A stretch of 64,000 nucleotides of DNA from Acetivibrio alkalicellulosi (GTDB lineage: Bacteria > Bacillota > Clostridia > Acetivibrionales > Acetivibrionaceae): the NCBI GenBank assembly GCA_008125075.1, contig VLTH01000002.1, positions 2,666,843 through 2,730,842 of the forward strand, in the 5' to 3' direction. The notes below the pieces were generated by a model. That model did no database searches, was not told the DNA's origin, and was given only the letters and a program-made list of their open reading frames with translations. Of the stretch, positions 44,674-52,400 are shown piece after piece (position 1 is the first letter of the stretch; each line of letters begins with the position of its first letter). A program made the position numbers and the translations under genes.

Positions 44674-45696
44674 TTATCTTTGTACTCTTCCTGAAGCATC
44701 TCCACTTATTAGAGTCTTTACCTCCTCTTTAGTAACATGATTAAAATCACCTTCAATAGAGTGTTTAAGACATGATGCACCAACAGCAAATTCAATTGTC
44801 TCCTGACTATCAAAACCGTTAATTATTGAATATATTAAACCACCTGCAAAAGAATCTCCTCCGCCCACTCTATCTATAATATGTATCGGATATTTTTTTG
44901 AAAAATAAAACTTGTCACTTTCATAAAGCATAGCCGACCAGTTGTTGATAGAAGCAGAAATACTTTCTCTTAAAGTAATTGCCACTTTTTTAAAGTCAAA
45001 CATATTTTTTAATTCCTTTGCAACAGACATATAACCCTCTTTATTTAAGTCTCCGCCTGTAATGTCTGTATGCTGTGCTTTAATTCCAAATACTTTTTCT
45101 GCGTCTTCTTCATTTGCAATACATACATCCACATATTTCATAAGCTCTCCCATTACATTACCTGCTTTATCAGTTGACCATAAGTTTTTTCTATAGTTTA
45201 AGTCACAGCTAACTGTAATTCCCTTATCTTTAGCCCTCTTGCATGCTTCATGTGTGAGCTTTTCAACATTTTCCCCTAGAGCAGGAGTAATCCCTGTAAA
45301 ATGAAACCACTTAGCAGCATTGAATATTTTATCCCAATCAAAGTCTCCACAAGATGCATTAGAAATAGAAGAATTAGCTCTGTCATATATAACCTTAGAA
45401 GGCCTTTGAGATGCCCCCTTCTCAAGATAATATATTCCCAGCCTCTCCCCTCCTTTTTCTATGAAATTTGTATCCACTCCATATTGTCTTAATTGATTTA
45501 TAGCCGCCTGTCCTATGAAATTATCGGGTACTTTTGTGATAAAGGCAGTATCCACACCATAATTAGCAAGTGAAACGCAGACATTTGCCTCTCCGCCTCC
45601 ATAAGTAGCCTCAAATGAATTTGTCTGAACAAATCTTAAATATCCAGGTGGTGATAACCTTAACATTATCTCTCCAAAGCAAACTATCTTACACAT
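44674..45696 (-). CDS. kdgK: 2-dehydro-3-deoxygluconate kinase (PfkB family)
   Basis: KdgK phosphorylates KDG to KDPG. The product is 340 residues from ATG 45696, behind GTGGAGG; the ATG at 45711 lies upstream of that signal. Motifs: VCFGEIMLRLSPPGYLRFVQ, TYGGGEANVCVSLANYGV for sugar binding, and DRVGGGDSFAGGLIYSI, the PfkB ATP/anion signature with the catalytic Asp. It lies 54 bases after eda, so the two steps are co-produced. Confidence 0.94.
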   Translation of the reverse strand: MCKIVCFGEIMLRLSPPGYLRFVQTNSFEATYGGGEANVCVSLANYGVDTAFITKVPDNFIGQAAINQLRQYGVDTNFIEKGGERLGIYYLEKGASQRPSKVIYDRANSSISNASCGDFDWDKIFNAAKWFHFTGITPALGENVEKLTHEACKRAKDKGITVSCDLNYRKNLWSTDKAGNVMGELMKYVDVCIANEEDAEKVFGIKAQHTDITGGDLNKEGYMSVAKELKNMFDFKKVAITLRESISASINNWSAMLYESDKFYFSKKYPIHIIDRVGGGDSFAGGLIYSIINGFDSQETIEFAVGASCLKHSIEGDFNHVTKEEVKTLISGDASGRVQR

Positions 45697-45750
45697 CGTA
45701 TACCTCCACATAATAAATCTCTAAAAATTCTGAAAATATAACTTCCACTA

Positions 45751-46410
45751 CTACTTCACAGGCTCTATTTCACTTCTTGCAGTTTTTATTTTTTGTAAGA
45801 ACTCCTTTGCCTTTTGGGTTATTGTATTGTAGTCACCATTTTTTGCACTTCCAACAAGATTTCCTCCTACACCTAATGCATCGGCTCCTGCTTTAATCCA
45901 TTGGGGTATATTGTCTAAGTCCACCCCGCCTGTAGGCATCATAGTAACATAGGGCATAGGTCCTTTTACGGCTTTTATAAATTTAGGACCTAAAACTTCA
46001 CCTGGAAAAACTTTTACAATATCGGCTCCTGCCTCAATACACTGTGCTACCTCTTTAACAGTCATTGCACCAGGCATACATGGAATTTGATACCTATTAC
46101 AAAGCTTGACCACTTCAACATTCAAGTATGGAGTTACAATGTACTTAGCTCCAGCTAAAATTGCCACCCTTGCAGTTTCAGTATCTAATACCGAACCTGC
46201 TCCGATAATTACTTTATCTGAAGGATACTTTAAATTTAATTCTTTAATTATATCGGTTGCTCCAGGAACAGTATATGTTATCTCTATTGATAAAAGCCCT
46301 CCTTCAACACATGCATCAACTGTTTTAACTGCTTGTAAGCTGCTTTCAGCTCTTATTATAGCAACAAGGCCACTTTCCTTTATTTTATATAATACTTGAT
46401 CTTTTTTCAT
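45751..46410 (-). CDS. eda: KDPG/KHG aldolase
   Basis: The enzyme cleaves 2-keto-3-deoxy-6-phosphogluconate to pyruvate and glyceraldehyde-3-phosphate. The product is 219 residues. LVAIIRAESSLQAVKTVDAC and LLSIEITYTVPGATDII carry the catalytic Glu, GAKYIVTPYLN is the lysine-proximal strand, and AGADIVKVFPGEVLGPKFIKA holds the Schiff-base Lys. GVGGNLVG ends the phosphate site. TAGGAG precedes the ATG. A dispersed double-hairpin element separates it from uxuA. Confidence 0.94.
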   Translation of the reverse strand: MKKDQVLYKIKESGLVAIIRAESSLQAVKTVDACVEGGLLSIEITYTVPGATDIIKELNLKYPSDKVIIGAGSVLDTETARVAILAGAKYIVTPYLNVEVVKLCNRYQIPCMPGAMTVKEVAQCIEAGADIVKVFPGEVLGPKFIKAVKGPMPYVTMMPTGGVDLDNIPQWIKAGADALGVGGNLVGSAKNGDYNTITQKAKEFLQKIKTARSEIEPVK

Positions 46411-46442
46411 AAAATCGTCTCCTATATTTTCAACCTACGAAT

Positions 46443-46555
46443 ATATACTATTCTTCTCAAAAAGTTTGCTTTTTTAGCAAACTTTTTAGAAGATATAGTT
46501 CCTCTGTTTGTCGCAGCGGATCTTACTACTTTGATTGCAGCTTCCGCTGCGATAT
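46443..46555 (+). repeat. Double-hairpin dispersed element, copy D
   Basis: ATACTATTCTTCTCAAAAAG, then GCTTTTTTAGCAAACTTTTT, then CGCAGCGGATC...CTTCCGCTGCGATAT. It carries a few private changes (TTTGTCGCAGCGGATCTTAC). It lies between uxuA (stop 46594) and eda (start 46410). Confidence 0.8.
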
Positions 46556-46593
46556 GTAATATTAATTCCACAATATCTTCAGCGCTCCTATTT

Positions 46594-47670
46594 TCATATC
46601 TCGCTTTTCTTACACTTTTCTATAGCTTCCCATATTCCATTTATATATGTTGCACCTAATGCTCTATCATAAAGCCCATATCCAGGCCTTGCTTTTTCGC
46701 CCCAAATCATTCTACCATGATCTGGGCGTACATATCCTTTAAATTCTATATCATGATATGCCTTTAAAATTTCATACAAGTCCAGTGAACCATCTCTCGA
46801 AAGATGAGACACCTCATGAAATGACCTTTCAGATACAAATTTTATATTTCGTATATGGGCAAAATGAATTCTATCACCAAAACACCTTATAAGTTCAGGT
46901 ATACTGTTTTTTGAATTAGCACCTAATGAACCACTGCAAAGTGTTAACCCATTATAGGGACTATCTACTAAACTGATAAGTTTTTCAAGATTTTCCATAG
47001 AAGTAACAATTCTAGGAAGTCCAAAAAGGTTCCATGGGGGATCATCAGGATGAATAGCCATTTTCACATCTTCTTCGTGACATACTGGAATTATTTTTTC
47101 CAGAAAATATTTAAGATTTTCAAGTAATTTTTCTTCATCAATGCTTTTATACTTTTCTAGAGTGTCTTTAAGTTCCTTTAACCTATAAGGCTCCCATCCA
47201 GGTAATGAAAAGCCATTAGAATTAGTACCCATATCTTCTACTAATTTTACTGGATCAACCTTGCTTATAACATTGTCATCATATGATAGAACTTCTGAAC
47301 CATCCTCTAATTTCATAGCTAAATCAGATCGAAGCCAGTCAAATACAGGCATAAAGTTATAACAAATCACTTTTATTCCCGCTTTGCTCAAATTCCTAAT
47401 GGTTATTATATAGTTTTCTATATATTTATCCCTTGAGGGTTCACCTAATTTTATATCTTCATGTACATTCACACTTTCTATAACTTCAAGTTCTAACCCT
47501 TCGCTATTAACAATCCTTTTAAGTTCTAATATTTTGTCCAAAGGCCAAACTTCTCCTACAGGAATATCAAATAGTGCCCCAACTACTCCTGTCATACCAG
47601 GTATTTGCCGAATATCTCGAAGACTTACACTATCATCTTTTAAACCAAACCACCTAAATGTCATTTTCAT
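46594..47670 (-). CDS. uxuA: Mannonate dehydratase
   Basis: UxuA dehydrates D-mannonate to 2-keto-3-deoxygluconate. The product is 358 residues. Family motifs: MTFRWFGLKDDSVSLRDIRQ with IPGMTGVVGALFDIPVGEVW at the N-terminus, MAIHPDDPPWNLFGLPRIVT with a metal-binding His/Asp, GLTLCSGSLGANS, and GYVRPDHGRMIWGEKARPGY with GLYDRALGATYINGI at the C-terminus. The ATG at 47670 has GGGGTGA. It is 122 bases after uxuB. Confidence 0.97.
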   Translation of the reverse strand: MKMTFRWFGLKDDSVSLRDIRQIPGMTGVVGALFDIPVGEVWPLDKILELKRIVNSEGLELEVIESVNVHEDIKLGEPSRDKYIENYIITIRNLSKAGIKVICYNFMPVFDWLRSDLAMKLEDGSEVLSYDDNVISKVDPVKLVEDMGTNSNGFSLPGWEPYRLKELKDTLEKYKSIDEEKLLENLKYFLEKIIPVCHEEDVKMAIHPDDPPWNLFGLPRIVTSMENLEKLISLVDSPYNGLTLCSGSLGANSKNSIPELIRCFGDRIHFAHIRNIKFVSERSFHEVSHLSRDGSLDLYEILKAYHDIEFKGYVRPDHGRMIWGEKARPGYGLYDRALGATYINGIWEAIEKCKKSEI

Positions 47671-47791
47671 TACTCATTCACCCCATAATATATATAAATA
47701 ATTACTTGCAACTTGCCACACTATGCTTAGGAATTTCTAAATATTATTTCCAATTTTCATAGGGGCTTAATATTTTCTGCGTTTCTTACTA

Positions 47792-49402
47792 TTATAAATA
47801 CCTTTTTAGAGTATTTCTTACCTGATGTTTACCGGCAATCATTTCCTTAAAGTAAACTTCTATTTTTTCACCTAGTCCTGCATCATAAAGATTTAAACCA
47901 AATAGTTTTTCATTTGATAAAACAAGCTTTAGGCTGTCACCTACTGAATCTATATTTCCAAGTTTTATATCTTTCAAATACTCCTTAAGCTCAAAAAGCA
48001 TGGGATCTGGACTTAACTCCATGTTGTTACCCTCATCATCTATCCCTAGCAAATACCTTAGCCATCCTGCAATCACTAGAGGAATAAACTTAAGATCTTT
48101 TGCCGTAAGACTTGGGTGTGAACAATATGTTTTTATTGTTTCTCCAAATCTTATTGCCATCTTTTGCGAAGTATCTGTAGCTATTCTCTGTGGAGTATCA
48201 GGTATGTATTTATTTGTCAATCTTTCATTTATTACCTGATCTAAAAAGTCCTTAGGATTTATTACTTCAGGATTTATAACAACAGGCATTCCTTCGTCAT
48301 ATCCTATTTTATCAACTAGTTTTCTTAATTGCACATCTTCCATCTCATCTGCTATAAGTACATAGCCTAAAAGGCAACCAAAAATTGCAAGTGATGTGTG
48401 CAATGGATTTAAACAAGTACCAACCTTCATTTTCTCTACCATATCTACAGTTCTTCTGTCTGTAAAAAGGACTCCTGCATGCTCAAGAGGCATACGTCCA
48501 TTTGGAAAATGATCCTCAACGACAAGGTATTGGCACACTTCTGCATTTACAAAAGGAGCAATAAATGTTTTTTTATCAGTACACACTATTTCAGTACTCT
48601 CAAAGCCGAATTTATTTAAACTCTCTTTAATTTTTTCAGAAGGCCGAGGAGTAATTTTGTCAATCATAGTCCATGGAAAGGATACCATATGAGGATCATT
48701 TAAATAGCTTAAAAAATCACTTTCCACATAGCCATTATCTAACCATTTTTCAACTACAACTTTAATAGCATTTTTCAAAATATCCCCATTGTGAGAGCAG
48801 TTATCCATACTTACAAAAGCTATAGGATGTTTTCCATTTAAGTACCTTGTGTAAGCTAATGCTGCAATCTTTGAAATAAGATGCTTTGGTGTCTTATGAC
48901 CTATTTCAAAGTCATGTATAACATCTGGAAGATAATTGCCATTTATATCAACCAAAGCGTATCCCTTTTCTGTTACTGTAAAACTAACCATTTGAAGAGA
49001 TTTTTTGCTAAAAACAGCTTTAAGTCTTTCCCACTCATCTTTTCTTAAACTATCAGCTACCAAACTCTCCGACACACTCCCAATAACTTCCTTTTCCAGG
49101 TTTCCATCAGAATTCATAAGTACTAATAAACTCAAATTATCATAAGGAGTGTATATTTTGTCAATAATTTCATAATCAAAGGCCTCGGCTGTGATAATTC
49201 CTGTATCTATCTTTCCAGAGTTTAACAAGGATTGTTGAAGCACTGCTAAAAATCCTCTAAAAATATTACCAGATCCAAAGTGAATCCAGATAGGGTTTTT
49301 GCTGGTATATTCAATCATTTTTTCTAATTCATACTTTGGTAGTTTAATGCCTGCTTTTTCCCATGGTATAATATCTTTTATTGCATCTTTACTTAATATC
49401 AT
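47792..49402 (-). CDS. uxuB: Fructuronate reductase (mannitol dehydrogenase family)
   Basis: UxuB reduces D-fructuronate to D-mannonate with NADH. The product is 536 residues. WIHFGSGNIFRGFLAVLQQS is the N-terminal NAD site, AFVSMDNCSHNGDILKNAI and FPWTMIDKITPRPSE are family motifs, and KVGTCLNPLHTSLAIFGCL is the C-terminal substrate region. Mannitol-dehydrogenase relatives act on several polyols, but the neighbouring uxuA, eda and kdgK genes support the fructuronate reaction. The D-glucuronate isomerase that must feed it is outside the window. Confidence 0.9.
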   Translation of the reverse strand: MILSKDAIKDIIPWEKAGIKLPKYELEKMIEYTSKNPIWIHFGSGNIFRGFLAVLQQSLLNSGKIDTGIITAEAFDYEIIDKIYTPYDNLSLLVLMNSDGNLEKEVIGSVSESLVADSLRKDEWERLKAVFSKKSLQMVSFTVTEKGYALVDINGNYLPDVIHDFEIGHKTPKHLISKIAALAYTRYLNGKHPIAFVSMDNCSHNGDILKNAIKVVVEKWLDNGYVESDFLSYLNDPHMVSFPWTMIDKITPRPSEKIKESLNKFGFESTEIVCTDKKTFIAPFVNAEVCQYLVVEDHFPNGRMPLEHAGVLFTDRRTVDMVEKMKVGTCLNPLHTSLAIFGCLLGYVLIADEMEDVQLRKLVDKIGYDEGMPVVINPEVINPKDFLDQVINERLTNKYIPDTPQRIATDTSQKMAIRFGETIKTYCSHPSLTAKDLKFIPLVIAGWLRYLLGIDDEGNNMELSPDPMLFELKEYLKDIKLGNIDSVGDSLKLVLSNEKLFGLNLYDAGLGEKIEVYFKEMIAGKHQVRNTLKRYL

Positions 49403-49426
49403 TACTTTTCCACCAATCTATCATAA

Positions 49427-50326
49427 TTAAAAAAATTCTTCTTTTTCTTCCTTTGTGTAAAATAGCTTTAAATTTTCTTCTTCCGGCAAGGGACTTTCAC
49501 ACTTTAATAGATAGGATGTGGCATTGTTTCTATTTATTAAAGCCTCTTCTTCTAAAGCAGCGATTTTTTCCGGAATACCTGCATCTGCTACCATTTTTTT
49601 AACTTCATTGTAAATATCCAAGCTACCATATAAATATTTACTCTCATAGAGAACTTTCGAAGCAATCATAAATTTAAAGTTATTAAATTTTAATTGTTCT
49701 CTAACTTTTGATATATCTTTTATAACATAATCTATCTCTTCGTTGTAGCTGGGATTTTTAAGTAAAAAGTTTTTTTGATTATATATAGAAAGATCAAGAC
49801 TATTTATTATACTATCGGGTAAACCTTTAGTGATAACTACAATATCAAGATCCGATCCCTTAACAAGTCTTCCTGTTGATGATTCAGGCCTTGGCTCTAG
49901 ATGTGCCATTTCAAAAACCACATCCCCTGCAATTAAAAAACATACATACTTATTTATTATATTTGAATTTTCCTGACCTTCAACAATCCTTTTTATTACT
50001 TCATGGGCAAGCTTAAATTTATTTTTACTGATGTGAATTATTTCTTGTTCAAGTGATGCAGCCTTTGAAAGAATTTGCTCATAATTTTTTTTTGTACCTA
50101 TTACAGTATATGAATAAAACTCCCTTATTAAGGAAGGCGAGAGTCTTGCATATCCATCAACCACTTTATCAAATCTCAAGTATCTTTTTCCAATGGTTTT
50201 TGTAATTATTTTTTCATTGTCGTTACAGGCTTTCCAGATATAAAATTCTTCCATCTTTACTTTTTGCTGCAATTCTTTTCCTGTCATAGGTCCATAGTTT
50301 TCTAATACCTCAATAATACAATCCAT
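49427..50326 (-). CDS. Winged-helix / nucleotidyltransferase-domain protein, unknown role
   Basis: The product is 299 residues and soluble. The first ~65 residues look like a winged helix (IEVLENYGPMTGKELQQKVK, IWKACNDNEKIITKTIGKRY). From ~155 a pol-beta-type nucleotidyltransferase core appears, with STGRLVKGSDLDIVVITKG carrying the GS-x-D-x-D pattern, and a further acidic residue in NEEIDYVIKD. Such domains are known in antibiotic nucleotidyltransferases, tRNA-modifying enzymes and MNT toxins. No partner (HEPN, kinase) adjoins it. AAGAGGAGC precedes the ATG. It is the first gene of the uronate unit, 25 bases before uxuB. I do not assign a substrate. Confidence 0.65.
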   Translation of the reverse strand: MDCIIEVLENYGPMTGKELQQKVKMEEFYIWKACNDNEKIITKTIGKRYLRFDKVVDGYARLSPSLIREFYSYTVIGTKKNYEQILSKAASLEQEIIHISKNKFKLAHEVIKRIVEGQENSNIINKYVCFLIAGDVVFEMAHLEPRPESSTGRLVKGSDLDIVVITKGLPDSIINSLDLSIYNQKNFLLKNPSYNEEIDYVIKDISKVREQLKFNNFKFMIASKVLYESKYLYGSLDIYNEVKKMVADAGIPEKIAALEEEALINRNNATSYLLKCESPLPEEENLKLFYTKEEKEEFF

Positions 50327-50415
50327 ACTAAAAGCTCCTCTTTAATTGTAAAATCGTTCAACTAATATTATGAGAACAGTATCAAGAAAATTCTTTATTA
50401 AATATCTTATCAACA

Positions 50416-50443
50416 ATTATAACATAGGTTACTACTATGTCAA
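50416..50443 (-). promoter_or_regulatory. Sigma-A promoter before the nucleotidyltransferase/uxuB unit
   Basis: On the minus strand TTGACA (50438-50443), a 16-base spacer and TATAAT (50416-50421) lie about 90 bases before the ATG at 50326. Confidence 0.75.
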
Positions 50444-50521
50444 ATATCTTTCTATGCACCTATTTAAGGGTGTATATTTTTAAGTGAAGAAAAACTGGAA
50501 GAAACACTGTGATGCATGTTG

Positions 50522-50609
50522 TAGAGCCTGTTAATGCGACGAGGAAAGGGAGAGTATCCTTCTTCGCGAAGCGAGTTTTGCAAAGGTGCCGAGAATTATT
50601 TACAGGCTC
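50522..50609. repeat. Structured 88-base element, arms AGAGCCTGT/ACAGGCTCT
   Basis: Perfect 9-base arms (50522-50530 and 50601-50609) enclose a GC-richer stretch with CTTCGCGAAG and GCGACGAGG. I compared it by eye with the commoner riboswitch consensus sequences and found no match. The right part, TTTACAGGCTCTAGACTG, resembles 18068-18086. Confidence 0.55.
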
Positions 50610-50732
50610 TAGACTGGGTAACTTAAGTTTCTGGAATGTTTTTCTTCACAGTCATTAAATATAGTTATTTGACGAAAAATCAAAATACAGCTAAAATCAG
50701 ATATAAAGATTACTATCCTGAAAATACATTTC

Positions 50733-50860
50733 AGAATAGTACCTTTTGATTTTATGTGTGTGCAATTTGTTTCCTTTGCAAACATGCACATGCTCAGCGG
50801 CATTCATTGGCACTATACTTTTCATATTATGTTGGTGATCTTTTTGCTCATGAATGTCTA
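50733..50860. repeat. Dispersed repeat of the CACATGCTCAGCG type, copy 2
   Basis: TGTGCAATTTGTTTCCTTTG, then CACATGCTCAGCGGCATTCA and ATGAATGTCTATTTATAC, match 35403-35503. It abuts copy E of the double-hairpin element. Confidence 0.6.
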
Positions 50861-50862
50861 TT

Positions 50863-50975
50863 TATACTATTCTTCTCAAAAAGTTTGCTTTTTTAGCAAA
50901 CTTTTTAGAAGATATAGTTCCTCTGTTTATCGCAGCGGAACTTAACTACTATGATTGCGGCTTCCGCTGCGATAT
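50863..50975 (+). repeat. Double-hairpin dispersed element, copy E
   Basis: A full-length copy beginning TATACTATTCTTCTCAAAAA and ending CTTCCGCTGCGATAT. It ends about 13 bases before the TTG start proposed for the PP-loop gene, so it forms the 5' UTR of that gene. Confidence 0.85.
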
Positions 50976-50987
50976 GCTAATAAGGAG

Positions 50988-51752
50988 TTGATAGGTATTA
51001 CTGGATTTTTAAAACAAAAAAGAATTTTAGGTCAAGTGAGAAAGGCTGTTGAAGATTATAATATGATAGATGATGGTGATCGGATTGCAGTAGGTATTTC
51101 TGGCAAGGATAGCATTACTTTATTGATAGCTTTAAATGGTCTTAAAAACTTTTTTAGTAAAAAGTTTTCTCTTGAAGCAGTTACACTTACATTAGGAATA
51201 GGAGAATGTGACCTTACTTACACAAAGAATTTATGTAAAAACCTTAATATAAATTATACAGTAAAAGATACACTCATAGGCAGAATTGTTTTAGAAGAAA
51301 GGCAAGAAAGTAATCCCTGTTCACTATGTGCTAATATGAGAAGAGGTGCGCTAAACAATGTGGCAAAGGATTTAGGCTGCAATAAGGTTGCTTTAGGCCA
51401 TCACAGAGATGATGTTATAGAAACTCTTATTATGAGTACTATATATGAAGGAAGAATTAATACTTTTTCTCCTGTTACCTATTTAAGTAGAAAGGAAATA
51501 TTCTCTATTAGACCATTAATCTATTGCGAGGAGAAAGAAATTAAAGATTTTGTAAAATCAAATAATATTATTCCAATAAAAAACCCCTGTAAAGTTAATG
51601 GTAAGACAAAGCGGCAATATGTTAAAGAACTGCTTTATGATATAAATAAACACAACAAATATACCTATGAAAATATTTTTGGCGCAATAAAACGCTCTAA
51701 AATTGATGGATGGAGTAGTGAACTTGAGGCTTCAGCTGGAGGCCTAGAATAA
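50988..51752 (+). CDS. PP-loop ATPase, TtcA-like (tRNA 2-thiolation type)
   Basis: About 254 residues. The PP-loop reads VGISGKDSITLL; TtcA relatives normally have SGGKDS, so one Gly is absent. SNPCSLCANMRRGAL holds a CxxC that, in the family, ligates an Fe-S cluster, and GCNKVALGHHRDDVIETLIM is the TtcA-specific stretch. RPLIYCEEKEIKDFVK follows, and NPCKVNGKTKRQYVKEL replaces the usual second CxxC region. The start is unclear: AAGGAG sits at 50982-50987, giving a TTG at once (50988) or an ATT at 50997; a TTG at 50955 lies inside the repeat. Related proteins modify tRNA or assist other sulfur transfers. Confidence 0.8.
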   Translation: MIGITGFLKQKRILGQVRKAVEDYNMIDDGDRIAVGISGKDSITLLIALNGLKNFFSKKFSLEAVTLTLGIGECDLTYTKNLCKNLNINYTVKDTLIGRIVLEERQESNPCSLCANMRRGALNNVAKDLGCNKVALGHHRDDVIETLIMSTIYEGRINTFSPVTYLSRKEIFSIRPLIYCEEKEIKDFVKSNNIIPIKNPCKVNGKTKRQYVKELLYDINKHNKYTYENIFGAIKRSKIDGWSSELEASAGGLE

Positions 51753-51851
51753 GAAAAACTGACATAGACCTTATTTAATGAAAATGGAAGTAGTTTTTTT
51801 TAAATCATTAGTTATCTAAAGTTTTGGTATGTTTATCCATTCTAATTTTCA

Positions 51852-51881
51852 TTGACAAAGAGATACTTAAACAATTATAAT
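51852..51881 (+). promoter_or_regulatory. Sigma-A promoter before the 131-residue gene
   Basis: TTGACA (51852-51857), an 18-base spacer and TATAAT (51876-51881), about 85 bases before the TTG start at 51968. Confidence 0.7.
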
Positions 51882-51967
51882 AAGGATATCAGTTAAGTTT
51901 CTATATAGATCTTATTAACACCTTTAAAATTCTGTTATTAATCAATACAGCTAAGGAGTGAATCATA

Positions 51968-52363
51968 TTGAAGGACATAATGATAGACCAATTTCAATAT
52001 ACGGTTGGAGAACTTCTAATAAGAAATAAAAGTATTCTGGATCTTATAACTAAGTTTCAGGATTCAAATGCACGGGTTAATAGGGGTATTGTCAAAGCTG
52101 TAACTCAATGTGGGTGTGTAAAGGTAAATGGTAAAAAACAAGCTACCCTTGCAGATGCTGATTTTGACGAGATACGTAAATCAATGAAGACTCATTTAGA
52201 TGGAAAACTTTGTGACAATTGTAGAGACTTTATTGAAAAAGACATAGGAAGAAATTTATTTTACTTAGCTTCGATATGTAACACTCTTGATTTAAACTTG
52301 TATGATATTATAATAAAGGAATTAGATAGAGTAAAAATGCTAGGTAAGTATAATTTAAGATAA
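51968..52363 (+). CDS. Conserved small Cys-containing protein, unknown function
   Basis: The product is 131 residues from a TTG behind AAGGAGTG. It is mostly helical, with QCGCVKVNGKKQ and GKLCDNCRDFIEKDIGRNLF, four cysteines placed as CxC and CxxC, which suggests a metal or Fe-S site. The rest (YTVGELLIRNKSILDLITKF, NLFYLASICNTLDLNLYDII) is helical and without a signal peptide. I do not recognise a family name. It has its own promoter, and the disA gene is convergent to it across a shared terminator. Confidence 0.7.
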   Translation: MKDIMIDQFQYTVGELLIRNKSILDLITKFQDSNARVNRGIVKAVTQCGCVKVNGKKQATLADADFDEIRKSMKTHLDGKLCDNCRDFIEKDIGRNLFYLASICNTLDLNLYDIIIKELDRVKMLGKYNLR

Positions 52364-52390
52364 AAGACTGTCATATTAAAACAGTCTTTT
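52362..52390. terminator. Bidirectional terminator between convergent genes
   Basis: AAAAGACTGT (52362-52371) and ACAGTCTTTT (52381-52390) form the stem. It serves the 131-residue gene and disA. Confidence 0.8.
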
Positions 52391-52400
52391 TATTTTTGTT

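Larger units (their letters stand above)
50327..50862. other. Intergenic repeat pile-up between divergent genes
   Basis: No gene is accepted here. From left to right it holds the promoter of the minus-strand unit, a degraded GGGTGTAT...AAGAAAAA repeat, a structured 88-base element with 9-base arms, a stretch similar to 18068-18118, and a repeat shared with 35403-35503. Copy E of the double-hairpin element follows directly. Confidence 0.55.

Noticed and set aside
50522-50609. THF riboswitch (GGGAGAGTA motif)
   Set aside because: A short GGAGAGTA match is present but the remaining conserved parts are missing and the neighbouring genes are unrelated to folate.
50609-50803. 64-codon minus-strand frame rich in Cys and Ile
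   Set aside because: It is made of two dispersed repeats and shows no protein family features.
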